Source: Lachnospiraceae bacterium NE2001
GTDB taxonomy: Bacteria; Bacillota; Clostridia; Lachnospirales; Lachnospiraceae
Direction: 5' to 3'
DNA: 64,000 nucleotides
Assembly (NCBI GenBank): GCA_900110635.1
Contig: FOEK01000003.1
Coordinates: 62,001-126,000, forward strand
A model generated the notes under the pieces. The model searched no databases. It saw nothing but the letters and a program-made list of their open reading frames with translations, and was not told where the DNA came from. Of the stretch, positions 17,449 to 25,646 are shown in pieces (position 1 is the stretch's first letter; each line of letters starts with the position of its first letter). A program made the position numbers and the translations under genes.

Positions 17449-19251
17449 ATGGATAACAAAGAGTACTTTTTAAGCGTGTACAGACATTCTATGGCTCACA
17501 TTATGGCAAAGGCTGTAATGGAGATCTTTGGAAAGGAAAACGTTCAGATTGCCATCGGACCACAGATTGACGACGGCTTCTACTACGACTTCATGCTTCC
17601 AAGAACAATTACAAATGAGGATCATAAGGCAATCGAGGACAAGATGCGCGAGATCCTTAAGCGCCGCGAGGACTGGGTTTGTAAGGAAGTATCAAAGGAT
17701 GAGGCTCTTGAGATATTCAAGGGTCAGAAATATAAGGAAGAGCTGATCAACGATCTTCCAGCAGATGAGAAGATCACAGTTTATTATACAGGTGATGATT
17801 TTGTGGATCTCTGCCGCGGACCTCATATCTCAAACTCTCAGGAGCTGATGAACGTATCCTACAAGGTTAAGTCAGTATCAGGTTCATATTGGAGAGGTGA
17901 TGAGCATAACGATCAGCTTCAGAGAATCTATATGTACTGTTTCCCAGACAAGGCTGCTCTTAAAGCACACCTTGATTTCGTAAAAGAGGCTATGGAGCGT
18001 GACCACAAGAAGATTGGACCAGAGCAGGAGCTCTTTATGTTCGATGAGTCTGCACCAGGTATGCCATACTGGCTTCCACGTGGATTCAAGATGTACAATG
18101 CTATCCTCGACTTCTGGAGAAAGCTCCATGAGGAGTATGGATATCAGGAGATCCTTGCACCAGTTATCAACCACAAGAATCTTTGGGAGACATCAGGTCA
18201 CTGGGGACATTACAAAGAAAACATGTTCCTTGTAACAAATGCTACTGTAAATGAAGAGACAGATGAGGAAGAAATCAATGCAGACATTCAGTATGCTATC
18301 AAGCCAATGAACTGTCCTAACGCAATTAATGTATACAAGAATGGCCTCCACAGCTATAAGGAGCTGCCAATCAGATATAGTGAGACACAGGTAATTCACC
18401 GTCGTGAGAAGAGCGGTGAGTTAAATGGTCTTTTCAGAGTTCAGATGTTCCATCAGGACGATGATCATACATTCCTTACAGAGGATATGATCGAGGATGA
18501 GATTGGCGATATCATGGACATCGCAAAGTACATCTACGAGACATTTGGTCTTACATATGAAGCTGAGCTTTCAACAAGACCTGATGACTTCATGGGTGCA
18601 CCAGAGCTTTGGGATGCTGCTGAGGCTTCACTTAAGAGAATCCTTGATAAGAAGTATGGCGAGGGCGGATATGAGATTAACGAAGGCGATGGAGCTTTCT
18701 ATGGTCCAAAGATCGACCTTAAGATGAAGGACTGCATCGGTCGTGAGTGGCAGATGGGTACAATCCAGCTCGACTTCCAGCTTCCACTTAACTTTGACCT
18801 TAGATATGTAGCAGCTGACGGCTCACAGAAGCGTCCTGTTATGATCCATAGAGCTATATTTGGTTCATTTGAAAGATTCATCGGTATCCTTATCGAGAAC
18901 TTCAAGGGTGTATTCCCATTCTGGATGTCACCATACCAGGTAGGTATCGTTCCTATCAGACCTGAGCACAACGAGTATGCTAAGCAGGTTGAGAAGAAAC
19001 TCCGCAAGGCTGGTATCCGTGTAGAGGCTGACTATTCAGATGAAAATATGAAGACAAAGATCAAGGGCTTCAAGAAGTACAAGGAGCCATACATCCTTAT
19101 CCTTGGTGACAAAGAGGCTGAGGAAGGCACAGTATCTGTAAATGTTCGTGGTAACAAGCAGATGAACGGAGTGCCACTTGATGACTTCGTAGCACTCTGC
19201 CAGAAGCAGATTGAAGAGCATACACTGGATCTCATCGATTCAGTAGAATAA
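17449..19251 (+). CDS. thrS: Threonyl-tRNA synthetase, form lacking the N-terminal TGS domain
   Basis: 600 residues. Charges tRNA-Thr in the cytoplasm. The start (MDNKEYFLSVYRHSMAHIMA) falls directly at the editing domain: HSMAHIMAKAV is the first zinc-site-like HxxxH motif, so the roughly 60-residue TGS domain of typical ThrRS is missing. The editing site continues with CRGPHI near residue 125. The class II core has MNCPNAINVYK, RIGELNGLFRVQMFHQDD-type motif 2 and the C-terminal anticodon-binding domain (VGIVPIRPEHNEYA). The TTGAAGGAGGAATAAGAAATG start context is excellent, so the short form is not a mis-called start. Expression is under the T-box leader. Confidence 0.97.
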   Translation: MDNKEYFLSVYRHSMAHIMAKAVMEIFGKENVQIAIGPQIDDGFYYDFMLPRTITNEDHKAIEDKMREILKRREDWVCKEVSKDEALEIFKGQKYKEELINDLPADEKITVYYTGDDFVDLCRGPHISNSQELMNVSYKVKSVSGSYWRGDEHNDQLQRIYMYCFPDKAALKAHLDFVKEAMERDHKKIGPEQELFMFDESAPGMPYWLPRGFKMYNAILDFWRKLHEEYGYQEILAPVINHKNLWETSGHWGHYKENMFLVTNATVNEETDEEEINADIQYAIKPMNCPNAINVYKNGLHSYKELPIRYSETQVIHRREKSGELNGLFRVQMFHQDDDHTFLTEDMIEDEIGDIMDIAKYIYETFGLTYEAELSTRPDDFMGAPELWDAAEASLKRILDKKYGEGGYEINEGDGAFYGPKIDLKMKDCIGREWQMGTIQLDFQLPLNFDLRYVAADGSQKRPVMIHRAIFGSFERFIGILIENFKGVFPFWMSPYQVGIVPIRPEHNEYAKQVEKKLRKAGIRVEADYSDENMKTKIKGFKKYKEPYILILGDKEAEEGTVSVNVRGNKQMNGVPLDDFVALCQKQIEEHTLDLIDSVE

Positions 19252-19258
19252 TTAAAAT

Positions 19259-19325
19259 ATAAGCTGAGAGCTAAGCGCCGAGACCTGCAATGGTCTCGAA
19301 AACATATGCTTGTCGCTCAGCTTAT
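19259..19325. repeat. Hairpin element, family E (short form), likely transcript end of thrS
   Basis: Bounded by ATAAGCTGAG / CTCAGCTTAT inverted repeats and containing CGAGACC-TGCAAT-GGTCTCG. The core TAAGCGCCGAGACC through AAAACATATG recurs almost unchanged at 47859-47892 in the large cassette between dapA and dapB. It starts 8 nt after the thrS stop. Confidence 0.75.
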
Positions 19326-19412
19326 ACAGTTCTTGATTTTGATGCTGAAATAATATATCATATTGACTAGGTATGGGCGCTGGAGAAGTGCCCGATTTAG
19401 GAGATAGAATAA

Positions 19413-19904
19413 ATGCTTGATGAAGAGAAGATAAAGCTGATGACCAAGGTCACCATCTACGAAAAGCATGAAGAGATGGGCGATATGATTCTCAGCAAAT
19501 ATTACAGGGAGGATTACGTGCAGTACGGCTGCCTTAAGACTCTCGTAGCTACAACATTTTGCTATTGGTTAACCGTGGCTGTATACATACTTCTGAAGTT
19601 CGAGAAGGTCCTGGAGGACCTGAATCACATCGATTACTTCAAGATCATCACTTGGCTGATGGCGGGGTATGTAGGAGTGATGGCTGTTTTCTATTTGTAT
19701 GCATTTGTTGTTTACAATTATAAGTACGCCAAGGCTAAGCCTGGAATAGTGCTGTATAACAAGTGGCTTCGTAAGCTGGTAAAGCTTTACGAGGAGGACG
19801 AGGCAAAGGACTTCATAAAGAGCGGCAAGGTTAAGGTATACTCCACAATCGGTGGAGATGAGGATATTGAAATGGAACTTCCACCAGAAGGGGGAACTAA
19901 GTGA
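19413..19904 (+). CDS. Small membrane protein of unknown function, first gene of the c-di-AMP operon
   Basis: 163 residues, not recognised. Two membrane helices are predicted near residues 45-65 and 87-110 (TWLMAGYVGVMAVFYLYAFV), flanked by charged cytoplasmic-looking ends and an acidic C-terminus. A TTTAGGAGATAGAATAA site precedes the ATG. The stop overlaps the start of the next membrane-protein gene, and the diadenylate cyclase follows, so it is likely part of one transcription unit with cdaA and cdaR. Confidence 0.8.
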   Translation: MLDEEKIKLMTKVTIYEKHEEMGDMILSKYYREDYVQYGCLKTLVATTFCYWLTVAVYILLKFEKVLEDLNHIDYFKIITWLMAGYVGVMAVFYLYAFVVYNYKYAKAKPGIVLYNKWLRKLVKLYEEDEAKDFIKSGKVKVYSTIGGDEDIEMELPPEGGTK

Positions 19905-20920
19905 TGGCGGGAATACTGAATATAAAAAATGTTATAAGAAACTTCTGCAGAAAGCAGGATGAAGTCATCACACCTCTCTTCAGGTTTGTATGGTCACTCA
20001 TCGTATTTATGTCTATCAATAAAATATTTACATATAACACGCTGGCTAGCAAGACTGAGGTAGTGATACTTCTGGCAATCCTGGCAGCGCTGCTCCCAGA
20101 TGGCTTTATGTTCTTTATGGTGGGCGCCCTTGTGACGCTCCATTCCTTCAGCGTATCCCTTGAGGTTGGCGCTGTATTTATCGTAATCTTCACAGCAATC
20201 TACTGCGTGTACGTAAGATTCTTTCCTAAGTATGTGTACGCAATCATGCTGGTTCCGATATGCTATGTAGCGCATATTCCATTTGCTGCTCCAATCATTA
20301 TCGCTATGGTTGCCGGCATCCCTGGACTTGTTCCATCATTATGTGGAATCGTTCTGTATTATTTCTCTCTCTGTGCAGCAGAAGTTGCACGCCTCCTGGA
20401 AGTAGAGAGTGCTGAAAATGAGATCGAAGCGCTGAAGCAGCTCTCAGAAGTACTTGTGAGCAACAAGGATATGTATACAACTATGATCATCTTTGCCATC
20501 ACAATACTTGTTACTGCAATACTTAAGAAGTTTAGTTATCCATTTGCTATATATATTGCAATAGCAGCTGGTACCATTATGAATATCATTGGCTCTATCC
20601 TGGCTGGCTATGTGGTTGGTGAGGATGTTGATGCAACACTTGTGCTTGTGGGAAGTCTTATCGGTGCTGGTATTGCGCTGATCATAAGATTTGGCCAGGG
20701 CGTTCTGGATTACAAGCATACCGAGCGTGTTCAATTTGAAGATGATGATTACTATTATTACGTAAAGGCTGTGCCGAAGATTGACTCGGAAAAGGCCAAG
20801 GAAAAGGGCGTTAAGAAGAGCTCTGACAGGAAGAAACCGTCGGAGGCTGTAACAGAAACGGTTAAGGATATGATTCAGAATCCGACTATGGATGTTCCTG
20901 GCGATGAGGAAATGGCATAA
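19904..20920 (+). CDS. Polytopic membrane protein of unknown function upstream of cdaA
   Basis: 338 residues from ATG 19904; a GTG at 19901 is an equally possible start, since the AAGGGGG site is 6 nt from GTG and 9 nt from ATG. About eight hydrophobic segments are visible, including PDGFMFFMVGALVTLHSF, AAPIIIAMVAGIPGLVPSL and a final GSLIGAGIALIIRFGQGVL. The last 70 residues are charged and probably cytoplasmic (DDDYYYYVKAVPK). I do not know the family. Position immediately before cdaA suggests a link with c-di-AMP or envelope physiology, but that is context only. Confidence 0.82.
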   Translation: MAGILNIKNVIRNFCRKQDEVITPLFRFVWSLIVFMSINKIFTYNTLASKTEVVILLAILAALLPDGFMFFMVGALVTLHSFSVSLEVGAVFIVIFTAIYCVYVRFFPKYVYAIMLVPICYVAHIPFAAPIIIAMVAGIPGLVPSLCGIVLYYFSLCAAEVARLLEVESAENEIEALKQLSEVLVSNKDMYTTMIIFAITILVTAILKKFSYPFAIYIAIAAGTIMNIIGSILAGYVVGEDVDATLVLVGSLIGAGIALIIRFGQGVLDYKHTERVQFEDDDYYYYVKAVPKIDSEKAKEKGVKKSSDRKKPSEAVTETVKDMIQNPTMDVPGDEEMA

Positions 20921-20949
20921 CAATATGGACTAGATCGAAGGGGTATTAG

Positions 20950-21834
20950 ATGAAGGCTATATGGACTTTCATCCAGACATATCTCGAGGGGATATATTTC
21001 CCAGATATTAAGTGGGCTGATGTTCTGGATATCCTTATAATCGCATACATTTTGTACCACATTTTCCTGTGGATAAAAACAAGCCGCGCTATGACTCTGC
21101 TCAGGGGTATACTTGTCGTGGCTGTTTTTCTTGCTTTTGCCTCTATTGCCAAGCTGAATACCATACTTTGGATTGCAAAAAACTTGATAAATGTTATCCT
21201 GCTGGCGCTGGTTATTCTGTTCCAGCCAGAGCTGAGACGTGCGCTGGACGAGCTGGGCCGAAAGAACTTCTTCACCAGATTCTTTAAGTCAATGAACCAG
21301 AAGAACAACGAAGATAAGGGAATCAGCGACAGGACCATCTATGAGCTGGTGAAGACAGCCGTGCAGCTCTCAAAGGATAAGACAGGTGCTCTTATTGTTA
21401 TCGAGCACGACACTCCGCTTGGAGAATATATCAACACTGGAATCAGCATAGACGCTGTTGTAACACAGCAGCTTCTTATAAATATATTTGAGAAAAATAC
21501 TCCTCTTCACGACGGAGCAGTTATCATCAAGGATAACCGCGTGGTTTCGGCCACCTGTTATCTTCCACTTACGGATAACGGCTCTCTGGAGAAGGCTCTC
21601 GGAACCAGACATAGAGCAGGTCTTGGTGTCAGCGAGGTAACTGACAGTATGACGGTTATCGTGTCTGAGGAGACGGGCGAGATTTCTGTTGCTTACAAGG
21701 GCGAGCTGTACAAGAATCTAAATGAGGACGGTATCAGACGCCAGCTTACTAAGCTTAAGAATGTGAAAGAGGACAGACCTTCCAGAAGAATACGTAAGAA
21801 GGGAGGGCTGCAAGTTGAGCAAGAAAAGAAATAA
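20950..21834 (+). CDS. cdaA: Diadenylate cyclase CdaA (c-di-AMP synthase)
   Basis: 294 residues. Makes c-di-AMP from two ATP at the membrane. Three N-terminal helices (residues 20-90) are followed by the DAC domain with the diagnostic DGA motif at 188-190 and RHR motif at 220-222. Length and order match CdaA (YbbP), the usual housekeeping cyclase of Firmicutes. It overlaps cdaR by 20 nt. glmM, the usual third partner, is not next to it here. Confidence 0.97.
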   Translation: MKAIWTFIQTYLEGIYFPDIKWADVLDILIIAYILYHIFLWIKTSRAMTLLRGILVVAVFLAFASIAKLNTILWIAKNLINVILLALVILFQPELRRALDELGRKNFFTRFFKSMNQKNNEDKGISDRTIYELVKTAVQLSKDKTGALIVIEHDTPLGEYINTGISIDAVVTQQLLINIFEKNTPLHDGAVIIKDNRVVSATCYLPLTDNGSLEKALGTRHRAGLGVSEVTDSMTVIVSEETGEISVAYKGELYKNLNEDGIRRQLTKLKNVKEDRPSRRIRKKGGLQVEQEKK

Positions 21835-23506
21835 ACCTGCAAATGAGACTGCTAGAAATAAGTTAAATGAAATTGCTGAGAAGAAGCAGGTCGAGCAGGC
21901 TGATAATACAACTACTGATGCAGATGAAACATCAGGGAAGACAGAAGATTCAGTAGATGAAATGACCACAAAGACAGAAGATTCAGTAGATGAAACAACA
22001 ACAGAAACAGATGATTCTACAGAAGAAACATTGGCAAAAACAGATGATTCTGCGGAAGAAATAGCGGAAAAGACAGAAAATTCAGCAGAAGAAACGGACA
22101 ACTTGGTTAATACAGATAACCTGTCTGGCAGAGCCAGCAACTCATATTGGGATACCGATACTCTGGCAGAAACCACCGACAATCTGTATGCAGGTTCAGG
22201 AAACCTGTATTCAAATACTGATAATCTCACAGGCGACGGCCATCCTGTCACTGTAAAGAAAAAGAAGAATATCCTACTGGACAATTTGGGACTTAAGATC
22301 TTGGCTCTTATGTGCTCTTTTGTTATATGGTTCGTAGTTATGAACCTGGAGGACGGCGTTGTCACAAAGACCGTCTATGATATTCCAGTTCAGATGGAGA
22401 ACGGCGATGCCATCACCGACAGAGGTAATCTCTACAATATAACCGAGGGTGAGAAGGTGGACGTTATCGTCAAGGGACCTCGTTCCACAGTTGAGAATCT
22501 GGAGGCAGAGAACTTCGATGCAGTTGCGGATCTGTCACATTTGTCTGTAACAAACTCAACCACCATTGAAGTAACGCTGAACAACACAGTGCTTCCTAAT
22601 AGATCTAAGAAGGTTTCGATTACTCCGATTAATCAGTATGTTACTCTCAGCATCGAGGAAGAGGTTGAAAAGAGTGTACCGGTTCGTGTGATCACTACAG
22701 GTAGTGCAGCAAATGGCTACGCCATCGGAAGTGTTATTCCGACACCGAATATGATCACTGTCTCAGGACCTGAATCAGTTCTTTCTAATATCGTGGAAGC
22801 AAGAGCCGTTGTAGATGTAAATGGTTCCTACGAGGATATAGAACGGGTTGTGCGAGTAGGCTGTATCGATGGATACGGTGCAGCAGTAGAGAAGGACAAC
22901 GTAACCCTCTCCGCATCAGAAGTTACGATAACTATACCAGTGTATGAGACCAAAGAGGTTCCTGTAAATGTTACTACTGCCGGTAAGGTTCACGAGGGCT
23001 ACGGCATCAGAAGCATCAACTTCGAGCCGTCCACAGTAGTAATCGCTGGAGACAAGGAGATTCTCGATACCATTTCATCAATAGATATCAAGGATGTACT
23101 GGTGACGGACGCAACTACTAACATTGAGAAGAACCTTGATATAGTTGAGTATCTTCCATCTAATGTATTTGTTGCTGATAGCACGGGAAGTGAAATAGCT
23201 GTCAGCGTTGAACTGGGCGAGCTAATGGAGCAGGAGAAGGTCCTTAATCCTGGAGACATCAGAATAACTGGTGGAGCTTACGAGATGAACTACGAGATAC
23301 TGGATCCGCAGCCACTAAAGATTAAGATTCAGGGCTTCGAAGAAGACATCACAGATATCGACATAGTAAGTCTGAATCCAAGAGTAAATGTTGAAGGCTT
23401 GAAGGCTGGAAAGTACGACCTGGAGATAGAGTTCGATACATCAGAGACTTATACCATAAAAGATACCTACAAGGTCAAGATTGAGGTCACCGAGCCGAAT
23501 CCATAA
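21815..23506 (+). CDS. cdaR: CdaR-like YbbR-domain protein, regulator of CdaA
   Basis: 563 residues with a TTG start at 21815, chosen because GGGAGGG lies 8 nt upstream and no later ATG has such a site. The first 145 residues are an unusually long Thr/Glu/Asp-rich stretch with degenerate TDDSTEET/TENSAEET repeats. A single membrane helix follows near residues 155-172 (LALMCSFVIWFVVMN), then about four YbbR repeats (VYDIPVQMENGDAI, SVPVRVITTGSAANGYAIGS, EVPVNVTTAGKVHEGYGI). In related bacteria CdaR binds and modulates CdaA; the 20-nt gene overlap supports coupled translation. The acidic extension would lie in the cytoplasm next to the cyclase. Confidence 0.92.
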   Translation: MSKKRNKPANETARNKLNEIAEKKQVEQADNTTTDADETSGKTEDSVDEMTTKTEDSVDETTTETDDSTEETLAKTDDSAEEIAEKTENSAEETDNLVNTDNLSGRASNSYWDTDTLAETTDNLYAGSGNLYSNTDNLTGDGHPVTVKKKKNILLDNLGLKILALMCSFVIWFVVMNLEDGVVTKTVYDIPVQMENGDAITDRGNLYNITEGEKVDVIVKGPRSTVENLEAENFDAVADLSHLSVTNSTTIEVTLNNTVLPNRSKKVSITPINQYVTLSIEEEVEKSVPVRVITTGSAANGYAIGSVIPTPNMITVSGPESVLSNIVEARAVVDVNGSYEDIERVVRVGCIDGYGAAVEKDNVTLSASEVTITIPVYETKEVPVNVTTAGKVHEGYGIRSINFEPSTVVIAGDKEILDTISSIDIKDVLVTDATTNIEKNLDIVEYLPSNVFVADSTGSEIAVSVELGELMEQEKVLNPGDIRITGGAYEMNYEILDPQPLKIKIQGFEEDITDIDIVSLNPRVNVEGLKAGKYDLEIEFDTSETYTIKDTYKVKIEVTEPNP

Positions 23507-23518
23507 GGGGGTATAAAT

Positions 23519-24283
23519 ATGGAAATAGAGAATGGGGTAGAAAAGTTACAGCAGGCAATAAACGAATCTAATTACATAGTTTTCTTCGGTGGTGCAGGTG
23601 TATCCACCGAGAGCGGCATTCCTGATTTCAGAAGTCAGGACGGCCTATACAATCAGAAGTATGATTATCCACCAGAAGAGATAGTAAGTCATACATTTCT
23701 GGTACATCATACAGAGTATTTTTACAAGTTTTATAAGGATAAAATGTTAGCTCCTGATGCTTTGCCTAACGCAGCACATAAGAAGCTGGCAGAGCTGGAA
23801 CAGGCTGGCAAGCTGAAGGCCGTCATCACACAGAACATCGATGGACTTCATCAGGCAGCAGGCAGTAAAGAAGTGCTGGAGCTTCACGGATCAGTACTTA
23901 GAAATTATTGCTCTAAATGTGGAAAGCGTTTCGACAGCACTGACGAGGATGTGTATGCGGGAGTTAAGTACATCCAGGCAGCGGAAGGCGTTCCAAAGTG
24001 CGATGAGTGTGGCGGTACAGTTCGTCCAGATGTAGTTCTCTACGAGGAAGGTCTGGATAGCTACGTGATCAGTCGGACCATCGATCATATATCAAGGGCT
24101 GACATGCTGATCATCGGCGGAACATCACTTGTTGTATATCCGGCTGCAAGCTTCATCAATTACTTCAACGGTAAGCATCTTGCAGTTCTCAATATGGCGT
24201 CTACCGGACGCGACTCACAGGCTGACATCGTAATTCACGACAAGATCGGAGAGGTTCTCTCCAAGATCCAGGTGGAAGCATAA
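23519..24283 (+). CDS. NAD-dependent protein deacylase, sirtuin (Sir2) family
   Basis: 254 residues. Removes acyl groups from protein lysines using NAD. The NAD site is visible as GGAGVSTESGIPDFRS at residues 24-39, then TQNIDGLHQAAG with the catalytic histidine in ELHGSV. The zinc site is CSKCG and CDECGG. The TSLVVYPAA segment is typical of class U/III bacterial sirtuins. It begins 12 nt after cdaR with AAGGGGGTATAAAT, so it may be cotranscribed with the c-di-AMP genes. Confidence 0.95.
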   Translation: MEIENGVEKLQQAINESNYIVFFGGAGVSTESGIPDFRSQDGLYNQKYDYPPEEIVSHTFLVHHTEYFYKFYKDKMLAPDALPNAAHKKLAELEQAGKLKAVITQNIDGLHQAAGSKEVLELHGSVLRNYCSKCGKRFDSTDEDVYAGVKYIQAAEGVPKCDECGGTVRPDVVLYEEGLDSYVISRTIDHISRADMLIIGGTSLVVYPAASFINYFNGKHLAVLNMASTGRDSQADIVIHDKIGEVLSKIQVEA

Positions 24284-24319
24284 ATGATTTGTAACTAAAA
24301 AAGTTTACGCTTTAATCAA

Positions 24320-24370
24320 AAGCCTTCCCCTTGAGGGGAAGGTGCCCCAATGGGGCAGATGAGGTGTTAT
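24320..24370. repeat. Dispersed palindromic repeat, family A, copy 3 (long form)
   Basis: AGCCTTCCCCTTGAGGGGAAGG is palindromic, followed by a small GTGCCCCAATGGGGCA hairpin and GATGAGGTGTTAT. It sits in the leader of glyA and could affect its transcript. Confidence 0.8.
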
Positions 24371-24396
24371 ACAATATATACATGGAGGAAATATAA

Positions 24397-25632
24397 ATGT
24401 TTGATTTTGAAGAAATCGTAAAAGTTGACCCTGAAGTTGCTGCGGCTATGACCGACGAGCTCACTAGACAGAACGACAACCTGGAGCTCATTGCTTCAGA
24501 GAACATCGCTTCTAAGGCTGTTATGGCAGCTATGGGAAGCCACCTGACAAACAAGTATGCTGAGGGATATCCTGGAAAGAGATACTATGGTGGATGTCAG
24601 TACGTTGACGTTGTTGAGGAGCTTGCTCGCGAGAGAGCTAAGGAGCTCTTCGGTGCTGAGTATGCAAACGTTCAGCCACACTCTGGCGCACAGGCTAATA
24701 TGGCAGTATTCTTCGCAGTACTTCAGCCAGGAGATACATTTATGGGTATGAACCTGGATCACGGCGGACACCTGACACACGGTTCACCAGTAAATATGTC
24801 TGGTAAGTATTTCAACTGCGTACCTTACGGAGTAAACGACGAGGGACGTATCGATTATGATAACGTTCTTGCTATTGCTAAGGAAGCAAAGCCAAAGCTC
24901 ATCGTAGCTGGTGCTTCAGCTTACGCTAGAGAGATTGATTTCAAGAAGATGCGTGAGATTGCTGACGAGGTTGGTGCAGTACTTATGGTAGATATGGCAC
25001 ATATCGCTGGTCTTGTTGCAGCAGGCTATCATATGAGCCCAATCCCTTACGCAGATGTCACAACAACTACAACACATAAGACTCTTCGTGGACCAAGAGG
25101 TGGTATGATCCTCTGCAGCGAAGAGGTTAACAAGAAGTACAACTTCAACAAGGCTATCTTCCCTGGAATTCAGGGTGGTCCTCTTATGCATGTTATCGCT
25201 GGTAAGGCTGTATGCTTCAAGGAAGCTCTTTCACAGGATTACAAGGACTATATGGGACGTGTTGTTGAAAATGCTGCAACTCTTGCTTCTGCACTTCAGG
25301 AGAGAGGCTTTGATATTGTATCTGGCGGTACAGATAACCACCTGATGCTTGTAGACCTTAAGAGACTTGGTCTCACTGGTAAAGAGGTTGAGAAGGCTCT
25401 TGATGAGGTTCGTATCACAGTTAACAAGAACACAGTTCCAAATGATCCTCAGTCACCATTTGTAACAAGCGGTATCAGAGTTGGTACACCTGCAGTTACA
25501 ACACGTGGTGCTGTTAAAGAGGATATGTTTACTATCGCTGATGCATTTAAGGCTGCAATCCTTGATAAGGACGCTGACACAGCTATGTCACTTGTAAAGA
25601 GCATCACCGATAAGTACCCACTTTACAAGTAG
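24397..25632 (+). CDS. glyA: Serine hydroxymethyltransferase
   Basis: 411 residues, the normal length. Interconverts serine and glycine while charging tetrahydrofolate with a one-carbon unit; PLP enzyme of the cytoplasm. The PLP lysine is K228 in [15 protein letters not shown]. Other family blocks are [28 protein letters not shown], and [11 protein letters not shown]. An ATGGAGGAAATATAA site precedes the start. ftsH follows 14 nt later, so the two may share a transcript. Confidence 0.98.
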   Translation: MFDFEEIVKVDPEVAAAMTDELTRQNDNLELIASENIASKAVMAAMGSHLTNKYAEGYPGKRYYGGCQYVDVVEELARERAKELFGAEYANVQPHSGAQANMAVFFAVLQPGDTFMGMNLDHGGHLTHGSPVNMSGKYFNCVPYGVNDEGRIDYDNVLAIAKEAKPKLIVAGASAYAREIDFKKMREIADEVGAVLMVDMAHIAGLVAAGYHMSPIPYADVTTTTTHKTLRGPRGGMILCSEEVNKKYNFNKAIFPGIQGGPLMHVIAGKAVCFKEALSQDYKDYMGRVVENAATLASALQERGFDIVSGGTDNHLMLVDLKRLGLTGKEVEKALDEVRITVNKNTVPNDPQSPFVTSGIRVGTPAVTTRGAVKEDMFTIADAFKAAILDKDADTAMSLVKSITDKYPLYK

Positions 25633-25646
25633 TTTAGGAATTATAT

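Noticed and set aside
21718-22365. Open frame on the - strand rich in Ser/Val/Glu
   Set aside because: Antisense of the acidic repeat region of cdaR; its repetitive character is inherited from that sequence.
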